DNA from: Poriferisphaera corsica
Lineage (GTDB): Bacteria > Planctomycetota > Phycisphaerae > Phycisphaerales > Phycisphaeraceae
NCBI RefSeq assembly: GCF_007747445.1
Contig: NZ_CP036425.1
Location: 1,162,175-1,226,174, forward strand
DNA length: 64,000 bases
Direction of reading: 5' to 3'
The position numbers were made by a program, and so were the translations under genes. The notes under the pieces were generated by a model. The model saw only the letters and a program-made list of their open reading frames with translations, ran no database searches and was not told the origin of the DNA. Below are positions 9,299 through 19,738 of the stretch, piece by piece (position 1 is the stretch's first letter; every line of letters starts with the position of its first letter).

Positions 9299-9407
9299 GT
9301 GTTGATTGCAGATTGTTGTGGACTTATTGGCACGCCGTGTCGCAATGGGGATAGGTTGTAATGATGCGTGTTTATACGGCAGCGTTAGATGATTTGTGGG
9401 TGGCTGT

Positions 9408-10010
9408 TTATTTTTTGGTTTGGATTTGGGTGAGTGTGATGGGGACGATGTATTTGTCCTTGGGCGGCGCGGCGGGGTTGGGTGAGGGGATTTCGGCGAC
9501 ATCCTCGAGGACGTTGATCATGGCGATCTCGTCGCAGGCGTGGTTTTTGGGGCATTGGATGCAGGCGGACCAAACTTTGAGGGGGAGCGTTTGGCGGTCG
9601 ATGACGGTGAAGTTGAGGGATTCAAAGAATTTCTGTTCGTAGGTGAGGGTCATGATTTTTTTGATGGAGAGATCGCGAGCTTCGTCGAGGCAGTGCGTGA
9701 CGAGCGCTTTGCCGATGCCGTGGCCTCGATAGTCGGGATGGACGGCGAGGGAGCAGATTTCACCAAGGTTGGCCCAGATGATGCTGAGGCCTGAGACGCC
9801 GACAACGGTGGGTGTGGGGGGGGTGTTGTCTTCATTGAGGTTGGCGGTGTCGATTGCGACGTGGTATTTGCGGATGTTTTCGTAGAGCGTGGCGAGGGTT
9901 TGTGAAAGCATGAGGCCGAGTTCGGCGCAGTCGTTAATGATCTTGCTGAATGCGGGTACATCGGCAAGCTCGGCTTTTCGGTACTGAATATTGGGTGTGT
10001 TCTGTGGCAT
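9408..10010 (-). CDS. GNAT N-acetyltransferase, ArgA-like
   Basis: This 200-residue GNAT-fold enzyme has the acetyl-CoA loop EICSLAVHPDYRGHGIGKALV (about 90-110), which carries the R/Q-x-x-G-x-G/A motif. The segment KIMTLTYEQKFFESLNFTVIDRQTLPLKVW...CIQCPKNHACDEIAM resembles the short, kinase-free N-acetylglutamate synthases that start arginine biosynthesis from glutamate and acetyl-CoA. The Cys-containing CPKNHACDE motif is typical of that subgroup. The C-terminal 35 residues (PSPNPAAPPKDKY...) are an extension. It sits between mfd and a membrane protein gene with no other arginine gene nearby. Another amino-acid acetyltransferase is possible. Confidence 0.75.
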   Translation of the reverse strand: MPQNTPNIQYRKAELADVPAFSKIINDCAELGLMLSQTLATLYENIRKYHVAIDTANLNEDNTPPTPTVVGVSGLSIIWANLGEICSLAVHPDYRGHGIGKALVTHCLDEARDLSIKKIMTLTYEQKFFESLNFTVIDRQTLPLKVWSACIQCPKNHACDEIAMINVLEDVAEIPSPNPAAPPKDKYIVPITLTQIQTKK

Positions 10011-10156
10011 GGCTGGTACTGCTGGGAGGGTGGTATTTGGGTGTATGGGGAATGAGGGTATGCGAATAGGTCATTATACATGGGGAGAAGGGGCGGAGGA
10101 AGGGCGTGATCTCAGAGCGGGAAGTGGTCATGAAGCGGGGGATTGGGGGATAAAAC

Positions 10157-11137
10157 TTAAGGTTGGGCGGGGGGTGGAGAAAGAGGGGGAGATGATGATG
10201 TGAAGGTGAGCAGTTCGTAGATGAGGAGAATGACTGCGCCGAATAGGAGTGGGAGTAGGAAGTAGATTGCACGAAAGAGGATGATGGAGCCGAGAGCAAT
10301 GTCAGAGGTGTAGTATTGGGTGAGCATGAGGAAGGCGACGGCGTCGAAGACGCCGAGTCCGCCGGGGACATGGGAGATCATGCCGGAGATTTGAGCGAGG
10401 AGGAAGATGGTTAGGACGATGGGGAAGTGGATGCCAGTGTGATGGGGGAGGAGTGTGTAGAGGACGAGAGCGGCGAGAGAATAGTCGACGATGCCGATGA
10501 GGGGTTGCAGGAGTGCGATGCGGAGTTTGGGTAGTTTGAAGATGATGTTGCCGGGGAGTTTGATGAGGTAACGGTAGTTGTGACAAAGGACCATGTATGC
10601 GGCAACGAGCGTGAGTAGGAAGAAACCAAGCGGTCGTATGAGGTGTGTGGGGATCGGGATATCGGGAGGGAGATCGATGGGGTTGATGATGAAGGATAGG
10701 CCGGAGATAGTGAAGATGCCGAGCCACATGGTGACAGAGCAGAAAATGACTAATCGAAAGATAGACGCGGTGCGGAGGCCCCATAGTGGGTAAAAGCGGA
10801 GACGCATGGCAGAGGCGCCGACGATGGACATGCCGATGTTGTTGGAAAAGATGTAAGAAAGGATCGATGCGAATGCGGCTTTGTGTATGGGGATTTTTTT
10901 GTGGATGTAGCGTAGGCCGAGGAGGTCGTAGCCACAGAGGACGAGGTATGCGAAGAGGTTAAAGAGGAGTGCGAGAAGGATTTTGTGCGTGGGGACTGCT
11001 GTGATGTGGTCAATGATGCCTTGGAGTGTGAGGTGTTTAATTTGCCGTTGTAGGATGATGACGACAGTGATGAGGATGCACAGTCCGAATGCGGGGCCGA
11101 TAAAACGGCTTATTTTATGGGGTATTTTGAGAGGCAT
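10157..11137 (-). CDS. Lysylphosphatidylglycerol synthase-type transmembrane protein (UPF0104)
   Basis: This 326-residue protein has about eight membrane segments. Its pattern, with SNNIGMSIVGASAMRLRFYPLWGL in the middle and ISHVPGGLGVFDAVAFLML near residue 270, matches the membrane (flippase-like) domain of MprF and stand-alone UPF0104/YbhN proteins. The catalytic aminoacyl-transferase domain of MprF is absent, so lipid transport or membrane-envelope modification is more likely than lysyl transfer. The tail (SSPPLSPPPAQP) is proline-rich. It is transcribed leftward just after ligA with a 57-base gap, so co-transcription is possible. Substrate is unknown. Confidence 0.8.
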   Translation of the reverse strand: MPLKIPHKISRFIGPAFGLCILITVVIILQRQIKHLTLQGIIDHITAVPTHKILLALLFNLFAYLVLCGYDLLGLRYIHKKIPIHKAAFASILSYIFSNNIGMSIVGASAMRLRFYPLWGLRTASIFRLVIFCSVTMWLGIFTISGLSFIINPIDLPPDIPIPTHLIRPLGFFLLTLVAAYMVLCHNYRYLIKLPGNIIFKLPKLRIALLQPLIGIVDYSLAALVLYTLLPHHTGIHFPIVLTIFLLAQISGMISHVPGGLGVFDAVAFLMLTQYYTSDIALGSIILFRAIYFLLPLLFGAVILLIYELLTFTSSSPPLSPPPAQP

Positions 11138-11194
11138 GCCAATGTTATGTCGGCAAGGCCTGGGGCGATGGGTGAGGATTTAGAGGTAAGCGGG

Positions 11195-14148
<2,954 letters not shown>

Positions 14149-14509
14149 GAGTTCCATCTCATGTTGAACGAGCAATGTACTGGCCAACTGGCGCAGAGCA
14201 AGCCAAAGATTGGCTGCGAATCAGGTCAGATTGATGTTGTCATCAAGCGAATGCTGAACGCATGGCTTGAGACACGCAAATCGAATGGAGAAACCATCCA
14301 AAACCCAAGTTTGCATGAGCAGCTTGTAGGCTGGCTTGTTAAGAAAGCAGCAAACAAACTGCCGCGTGCATGGCACTACTGGCAAGTCGTTGCTCAGATT
14401 TTCACTTTAATACCAACCACGTAAGTAACGTGATTGTACCGCAACATGCTAATTAAATACGGCTTGAGTATATCTCTACGGTGCTTCCGATTGCAAGTAA
14501 ATCAGTGGT

Positions 14510-14757
14510 TTTTCCACAGAATTATTGTGGGGTATTATCTGTAAATCCAATGCAATTTAAGAAAATTTGTTGTCATCTAAGGGGAGAAATTGGTTGTTGG
14601 TTAGCAGCAGCAACATCAATATTCGTCATTTGTATACCTGAGGAGTCTGCGTTGTATTTGAGTCTTGAACATGTGTTTAGTTTATCCACAATTAAAAAAG
14701 TGTGGGTAACTGACTTCAGATAATACTTAGAATGATGGGTAATTATGGTGTGTAAAA
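14510..14757. other. Cluster of DnaA-box-like 9-mers
   Basis: The sites are TTTTCCACA (14510), TTATCCACA (14682), TGTGGGTAA (14701, one mismatch on the reverse strand) and TGTGTAAAA (14749, reverse strand). Three good matches in 250 bases is denser than chance would predict in a window this size. It could be a DnaA-binding locus or a secondary origin-like element. The GC-skew change here is not of origin type. Confidence 0.35.
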
Positions 14758-14883
14758 AGAGTTAGTGCTGGTCATAGATGATTGGGAAATATGGTAGTTG
14801 CGGTGAGAACCTAATCAGATTATCTTAATGCTATCTTGTTTGAGTGGTGGGTATTTGAGCTCATCAAGATAAGAACTAGTTTG

Positions 14884-14934
14884 CCCCCGGAAGCCCGTAT
14901 CGTAGCGTTCTGCTGCGGTGCGGGTTTTTTTGTG
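14884..14934 (+). terminator. Orphan rightward terminator
   Basis: The stem CCCGTATCG / CGGTGCGGG (with G-T pairs) is followed by TTTTTTT. No gene on the plus strand ends before it, so it may end a small RNA starting in the AT-rich region. Confidence 0.6.
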
Positions 14935-14977
14935 TTAAGAAAATAAAATAAAATGAAGCGATGAGCGGCGATGTGTG

Positions 14978-15760
14978 TTACAGCGGATCATTATTGTTTG
15001 TGGCATCGGAGCCATCATTTGTTTGATCGTTGAATTCTACGTCTTCGGTCTCGCTTTCTTCCGCAGCTAAGATGTCCTCGCGGGAGTAATCAGTGACTGA
15101 GGTGGTTTCAAGAAGTCGATCGATTTTGCGTCTCAGCAGGAAAAGCATTGGCACATGAGGTATACGACGCAGCTCTGAGCGTCCGGTGGCTGAATAGACG
15201 ATGAGTGTGCCTGCACCAAGTGTTAATAGCTCAAGAATATCTGGGTAGGTGGATCGTACTCGTTTGGCGCCACGCGCTAATGAATCGTCGGCGCGACCCC
15301 AAGCAATGTGTTCGAATTCATTATGAGTGATACGCCAGCGGTGTTGAAGGCGGCTCCAGATGAACATAACAAGGTAAGGGGGAGTGAGGAGAATGCTCAA
15401 AGCAATTGCGAATCCTGAGCTATAAGTGACCCCCAGTGATGCGAAAAACTTAAAGAGATTACCGAAGAGCGTGAAGCTCTCGTATCGCTGCAACCACATG
15501 CCTAGAAAGAAAAATGCAATAAAAATGACAGCCCAGAAAGCGGTATGGTTTCTTTCGACGTCAACACTGATCGTGAGGGTAACCAGAAGGCATATCAGGA
15601 GATAGGCCCAGCCTAGTGTGGGGAGCAATGATTCAATACTGGCAAATGGGAAAAAGATATAGCCCGCAGCGATGAGTGGCCAAACAAAGATTAGCTTGGG
15701 GTATGTATGAAAGACAACGGCTGACTGGTTCTTGCGGTGTTTTGTTTTGAGGTTTGCCAT
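14978..15760 (-). CDS. Membrane protein with C-terminal PH-like domain
   Basis: This 260-residue protein has four or five hydrophobic segments (about 22-45, 48-66, 74-92, 98-118, 120-135). A soluble part follows, WRITHNEFEHIAWGRADDSLARGAKRVRSTYPDILELLTLGAGTLIVYS...IPHVPMLFLLRRKIDRLLE, which resembles the bacterial PH domain seen in YdbS-like proteins. The acidic, Asp/Asn-rich tail (SETEDVEFNDQTNDGSDATNNN) is probably disordered. It is transcribed alone, divergently from the outer-membrane protein gene. The function is unknown; the PH-like reading is by eye and tentative. Confidence 0.65.
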   Translation of the reverse strand: MANLKTKHRKNQSAVVFHTYPKLIFVWPLIAAGYIFFPFASIESLLPTLGWAYLLICLLVTLTISVDVERNHTAFWAVIFIAFFFLGMWLQRYESFTLFGNLFKFFASLGVTYSSGFAIALSILLTPPYLVMFIWSRLQHRWRITHNEFEHIAWGRADDSLARGAKRVRSTYPDILELLTLGAGTLIVYSATGRSELRRIPHVPMLFLLRRKIDRLLETTSVTDYSREDILAAEESETEDVEFNDQTNDGSDATNNNDPL

Positions 15761-15939
15761 AAGTATTATGATACCGCGATATTTGCAGTGATGATATTGA
15801 TTTGATACGTGTATATGCAGAAACGAGAATTGTTACTTGTATGTATGCAATGTTGACTCAATGTTTTCTTAAGGATTCTTTTGTTAGAATGCGAGGCAAT
15901 TTACCGGGCAGTCAAGGACGTTTAGAAGGGATTATTCTG

Positions 15940-16929
15940 ATGAATCAAATGAGTAAACATAAAAGAACGATTATGGCAAGCGCGGTATTGGCATCGCTTG
16001 CGGCGAGTGGGATGGCTCAGGCAGAGGTAGGGCCAGGATTGCTGTTGAAGCCTTGGTCGGAAGAAACTCAAGTTGAAACGGTTAATGGTGGTTTTACGAT
16101 TTTTGATAATGAGACAGGCCAAGAAGAAGATATCAGTATTGCATACATTTCATCTTCATCGCGTATGAAGTTGGATAAGTATGATCAGCCTAAAATATCG
16201 GTCGGTTACACAGCGAACTCGCTGATTGTAGATTCTGATGTTGCTGGGTTGCCGGGCGGTTTAAATAATTATGCAGTTGCGATGGCGTATGACATTGGTC
16301 AGGTGTCGGATGACTGGCGTCTTGGATACACCGTTGGGATGGGTACAGCGAATGATGGGCATTTTCAGAATACAGATTCGTATTATGCGATGGGTAGCTT
16401 TGCGGGAACCTATATGATTGACGAGCAGCGTAGTTTGGTTGTTGGTCTGACATATGATGGGAATAGGGATATCTTGCCGGATGTTCCGTTGCCGTTTGTT
16501 CAGTTTAATCACTATGTCTCGCCGCAGTTACAGTACATGCTCGGTTTTTATAACAGAGTGAACTGGCAGCCCAACGAATCGTTCAAACTTACAGCGGGCT
16601 CAGGACTGTTTCCCGGTGGGCAGATTATTGGTGCTGATGTAAAAGCGAGCTGGTTGATATCTGAACGGATTGAAACGTTTGTAAGCTTTGAGCAAATGAC
16701 CGAAGGTTTCTATAAGGATGATCGTGATGATCGTCGTTTGTTCTATCGTTTCAATGCGGCCAAAGTCGGTGTGAATTACACATTAGAGAATGGCGTGAAT
16801 ATTGAAGGCGGTGTTGGTTATGCGTTCAATCAAAGTTTCAGTGAAGGATTTGATGTGAGGACGCTAGACAAAATTGCAAAGCCGGATGATCACGCGCTGT
16901 TGTTCCTGAATGTGAGTGCAGCATTCTGA
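15940..16929 (+). CDS. Outer-membrane beta-barrel protein
   Basis: This 329-residue protein has a signal peptide (SKHKRTIMASAVLASLAASGMAQA, cleaved after AQA). Alternating hydrophobic strands such as WRLGYTVGMGTA, YYAMGSFAGTYMI, QRSLVVGLTYDGN and VGVNYTLENGVNIEGGVGYAF follow. It ends in Phe (NVSAAF), the classical C-terminal signal for insertion by the Bam complex. The start at 15940 has AAGGG about 10 nt upstream; a longer frame to 15802 would put extra charged residues before the signal. It is followed by a good terminator. It may be a porin or a structural barrel; I recognise no named family. Confidence 0.75.
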   Translation: MNQMSKHKRTIMASAVLASLAASGMAQAEVGPGLLLKPWSEETQVETVNGGFTIFDNETGQEEDISIAYISSSSRMKLDKYDQPKISVGYTANSLIVDSDVAGLPGGLNNYAVAMAYDIGQVSDDWRLGYTVGMGTANDGHFQNTDSYYAMGSFAGTYMIDEQRSLVVGLTYDGNRDILPDVPLPFVQFNHYVSPQLQYMLGFYNRVNWQPNESFKLTAGSGLFPGGQIIGADVKASWLISERIETFVSFEQMTEGFYKDDRDDRRLFYRFNAAKVGVNYTLENGVNIEGGVGYAFNQSFSEGFDVRTLDKIAKPDDHALLFLNVSAAF

Positions 16930-16956
16930 TTTTTTCGGTGGAACCATGTAATTGAT

Positions 16957-16983
16957 AAGCCATTCTTCGGAATGGCTTTTTTC
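16957..16983 (+). terminator. Terminator of the barrel gene
   Basis: The perfect stem AAGCCATTC / GAATGGCTT with loop TTCG is followed by six T residues, 27 bases after the stop codon. Confidence 0.9.
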
Positions 16984-17350
16984 GTGCCTGAGATGGAGTG
17001 TTTGTAATAACTACTTGTGAGAACAGAGGTCATAAACTGAAAGCGATCTATTTTGCCCTGTTTAACACGTTTGCCCGAATTTCGTAATTAATACGTTTGT
17101 TATTTACTCGGTCATTATGCAAGAAATATGAGATATTTCGCTTCCCAATAGAGGTATTGAATTCGAGTATTGTTTTGATTGTTCAGTGCATTTGAGAGAA
17201 TCGAGAGTTGATTCTGATTTGCACGGAAAGTAAGAAGAATAAGTAAGGAGTAGAACGGGCTTCTTGCGAGCTCGTAGGTAGTGCGTGATGTCGAAAAGAT
17301 GTTACGTGGATTGATCGCTTGGCCAGTGTTGATCCAATATTAATTCGTTG

Positions 17351-17380
17351 ACGCAAGGATCCAGAAAACCTTGTGTTTTT
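17351..17380 (+). terminator. Terminator-like hairpin without an upstream gene
   Basis: ACGCAAGG pairs with CCTTGTGT (one G-T pair), followed by a T-run. A small RNA ending here would start somewhere after 17000. Confidence 0.45.
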
Positions 17381-17424
17381 GGCGTTTCATATTGGTGTAA
17401 AACGAATGCTGGAAATTAAGCGAC

Positions 17425-17464
17425 AAAAAAACCGGCTAATGCACCGATAGGTGGATAAGCCGGT
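17425..17464 (-). terminator. Leftward terminator in intergenic region
   Basis: Read leftward, ACCGGCT pairs with AGCCGGT, with an inner CACC/GGTG pair, and is followed by TTTTTT. The GHL10 gene has its own terminator at 17670-17698, so this one may end a separate small RNA of about 110 bases. Confidence 0.55.
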
Positions 17465-17491
17465 AATCAAGATTGATTCTATCCCCCTAGT

Positions 17492-17534
17492 GCGCCGAGC
17501 CAGACTAGACCCAGACTGGTTCGGCGCCATTTTT
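17492..17534. ncRNA. Candidate small RNA hairpin
   Basis: GCGCCGAGCCAG pairs along 12 bases with CTGGTTCGGCGC (one G-T pair) around a 12-base loop. On the plus strand it is followed by ATTTTTAT. On the minus strand it would be the 5' hairpin of an RNA ended by the 17425-17464 terminator. The strand is undecided. Confidence 0.35.
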
Positions 17535-17669
17535 ATATTCAGTCATTCGGCAAATTAATTACGTCGGATAAGAAGCATCATCGAATATAGGTAAATGTTT
17601 TCCATTCACAGGTTTACTGTAATTCGTATAGAACAAGTGTTGAATTAGTCGAACTTTCTATATTGAAAT

Positions 17670-17698
17670 GAAAAAGCCGATGTTAAACATCGGCTTTG
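17670..17698 (-). terminator. Terminator of the GHL10-like gene
   Basis: The perfect stem AGCCGATG / CATCGGCT with a five-base loop is followed, leftward, by five T residues. It lies 25 bases after the stop codon. Confidence 0.9.
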
Positions 17699-17722
17699 TG
17701 TAATCTGAAATTGCTTATGATT

Positions 17723-19492
17723 TTATGCGCGTTTGCGCCGCTGAAGCAGTATTCCCGATAGGGCAAGCAAAGTGAGTGCTGCGGGCTCTGGGATTGCAGT
17801 CAGTGAGCCGAATGGATTGTGTGCAATCGTATCGATCATGAATTCCGCGTCGCCGACACCTTTAAAATACAAGCCATCGATGGTTGCTTCCAAAAGGTCA
17901 ATGTCTCCATCACCACCGCCAGAGGCGAAGATATTCCAGTCAGCGATATCATCGAGTTTCCACTCGTATAGATGCCATAGACCGTCACCGATGACCTCCT
18001 GCCAGATGCCGTATTCTCCGGTATCTGGATCATCAATGATAATTGAAGCTGACATATCTTGGTTGGTCGTTTTTAGCCAGAAGCCGATATAGCCTTCGGT
18101 GAAAAATTCTTTATTGCCTTCAGTCGCTGCAATTTTATCAATGCCCGAGAGATACCTTAGACGCCAGCCATCGTTGGAACCATCAATCGTCAGTTTTTGA
18201 GCTTTTCCGAATTGACCTTGATCTGTCAGTTCTGAAGTTGCACCACTGATGCCCTGGTTACTGCCGGAATATGTTGGGGATGTGTTGAAGTACCCATCCC
18301 CATTCTCAAAGTCTTCGATGATGGAGAGTTGTGCGGTTTCACGGATGAGGTTGCGGTTGTAATCGCGTAATGCAAGACCGAATGCGTTGAGGGAGCCATC
18401 TGAATTGACCAGATCGCTATAGGAGAACATCTGGTAGCCGTTGGCACCGTTGTTCTTCGCATAGTTGAGTTGGCTATTCAAATCATAGAGCGAATAGGTT
18501 GCGCCGCCACTGGTTGGCTGGTCTTTGAGGTAAACACCAATGCCTGCGATCACTGCTGCTTGGCGGTCGTCGGCTCCAGGGTATTTGTCAAAGCGTGATT
18601 GGAATGATGAATCGCCATAGGCATAGATCATGGGCATAGCCGCATCAACGTTGCCGTGCTGTACCCACCATTTTGCATCTTGTTGGTATGAGCTTGAACC
18701 TGTATTCGGGTCGCCCCATGTTGCAGCTGAAAGCTCAAGATCAGGATTGATTGCTTTGATTGCATCGTCAATACTGTCGACCACTTGAGTCACATGAGCC
18801 GCAACCCATGCTTTGTAATGAGAAGAATTCGTGTTGACGTATTGGCCTGAACTCAAGCCATATGCTTGTCTGTAGTAATTGACCGTTTTTGAGTCTGCCA
18901 TGTATCCATTACTGAACGCATTACCGATCATGCGGATGTAATCGAGGTGAATACCGTCCACATCATATTTTGTTGCGATGTCAGCCGCGACGTTGGCTAG
19001 ATGCTGTTTTACTTCTGGTAAAACAGGATTAAACGTCACGTAGCCTGATCCAAGTGGTTGTGTTGACCCGTCTGCTTTTTTTAAACGCCAATCTGGGTTT
19101 TGACTCCAGACATGGTTGGAGCTCGGCGTGCTTGAGCCGTTCATCATGGGCATGGTGTTCATATATGCATGAAGCTTCATGTTGTAGCCATGAGCATAAT
19201 TTACTGCGGGATCAAGTGCATCCCAACTGATCGCTTTGGTTTCGTACGCACTATCGTAGTAAGCATCACCCGAGCCGCGTATTTGGAATGAGATATTGTT
19301 CAGGCCCATTAATTTGGAATTGCGCATGATGTTCTTCACGCCCGCTTCCGTGCCATACTTATATTCGTAACGCGTCACCCACAGACCACGATAATCGTTG
19401 AATTTTGTATCAGCATTGACGGCTGCCTGAGCGGCTGTTGCGGTGCAAAGTGCTAGGGCAGCGATAGTCATGCGTGAATATGTGGCGTGCAT
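17723..19492 (-). CDS. PEP-CTERM glycoside hydrolase, GHL10 (DUF187) type
   Basis: This 589-residue secreted protein has a signal peptide (residues 1-23, ending AAQA). Residues 30-380 resemble the GHL10/DUF187 TIM barrel: RGLWVTRYEY, the segment with KLHAYMNTMPM, DVDGIHLDYIRMIG (likely active-site strand), ELSAATWGDP and AAMPMIYAYGD. About 390-555 form a beta-sandwich resembling a carbohydrate-binding module (SIIEDFENGDGYF...IDLLEATIDGLYFKGVGDAEFMID). The C-terminus IPEPAALTLLALSGI...QRRKRA is a PEP-CTERM sorting tail. The family is thought to cleave glycans; the substrate is unknown. The next gene upstream on the same strand is fucose-isomerase-like, which may point to a fucose-containing polymer (inference). 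Confidence 0.87.
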   Translation of the reverse strand: MHATYSRMTIAALALCTATAAQAAVNADTKFNDYRGLWVTRYEYKYGTEAGVKNIMRNSKLMGLNNISFQIRGSGDAYYDSAYETKAISWDALDPAVNYAHGYNMKLHAYMNTMPMMNGSSTPSSNHVWSQNPDWRLKKADGSTQPLGSGYVTFNPVLPEVKQHLANVAADIATKYDVDGIHLDYIRMIGNAFSNGYMADSKTVNYYRQAYGLSSGQYVNTNSSHYKAWVAAHVTQVVDSIDDAIKAINPDLELSAATWGDPNTGSSSYQQDAKWWVQHGNVDAAMPMIYAYGDSSFQSRFDKYPGADDRQAAVIAGIGVYLKDQPTSGGATYSLYDLNSQLNYAKNNGANGYQMFSYSDLVNSDGSLNAFGLALRDYNRNLIRETAQLSIIEDFENGDGYFNTSPTYSGSNQGISGATSELTDQGQFGKAQKLTIDGSNDGWRLRYLSGIDKIAATEGNKEFFTEGYIGFWLKTTNQDMSASIIIDDPDTGEYGIWQEVIGDGLWHLYEWKLDDIADWNIFASGGGDGDIDLLEATIDGLYFKGVGDAEFMIDTIAHNPFGSLTAIPEPAALTLLALSGILLQRRKRA

Positions 19493-19677
19493 TCAAACCT
19501 CCAAATGTATCTATTGGTACTTAACGTTCATGTATAGTTATATAACATGCGTGTGAAATACGGAAGATAAATTTGCAATGATTGAACGTATTGCGATGAC
19601 TTCAGGCAGTATGTATAGATTATTTGCTGTAGTGAAATTGGGTGAGGCCTATCTATTTTGCCTATTTTGCCATATTT

Positions 19678-19711
19678 AAAAAGCACCGGCCATGATGGAT
19701 GACGCCGGTGC
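19678..19711 (-). terminator. Terminator of the fucose-isomerase-like gene
   Basis: The 8-bp stem GCACCGGC / GCCGGTGC reads leftward into five T residues, 27 bases after the stop codon. Confidence 0.85.
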
Positions 19712-19738
19712 GATTATGCGAGCCAATTATATGAACTC

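Larger units (their letters stand above)
14149..14977. other. AT-rich gene-free region with DnaA-box-like sites
   Basis: I see no credible gene in about 830 bases. Small open frames here have no ribosome site and no resemblance to a family. The part from about 14430 to 14870 is AT-rich. It holds 9-mers matching TTWTNCACA at 14510-14518, 14682-14690 (exact TTATCCACA) and 14749-14757 (reverse strand), plus a one-mismatch site at 14701-14709. A rightward terminator closes the region. Confidence 0.5.
16984..17669. other. Gene-free region rich in hairpins
   Basis: No protein gene was found in about 690 bases. The stretch carries a rightward terminator-like hairpin (17351-17380), a leftward terminator (17425-17464) and a 12-bp stem (17492-17527), listed separately. 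This fits one or two small RNAs. Confidence 0.45.

Noticed and set aside
14481-14723. Rightward frame of 80 codons in the AT-rich region
   Set aside because: Composition and lack of a ribosome site suggest chance. The DnaA-box-like sites fall inside it.
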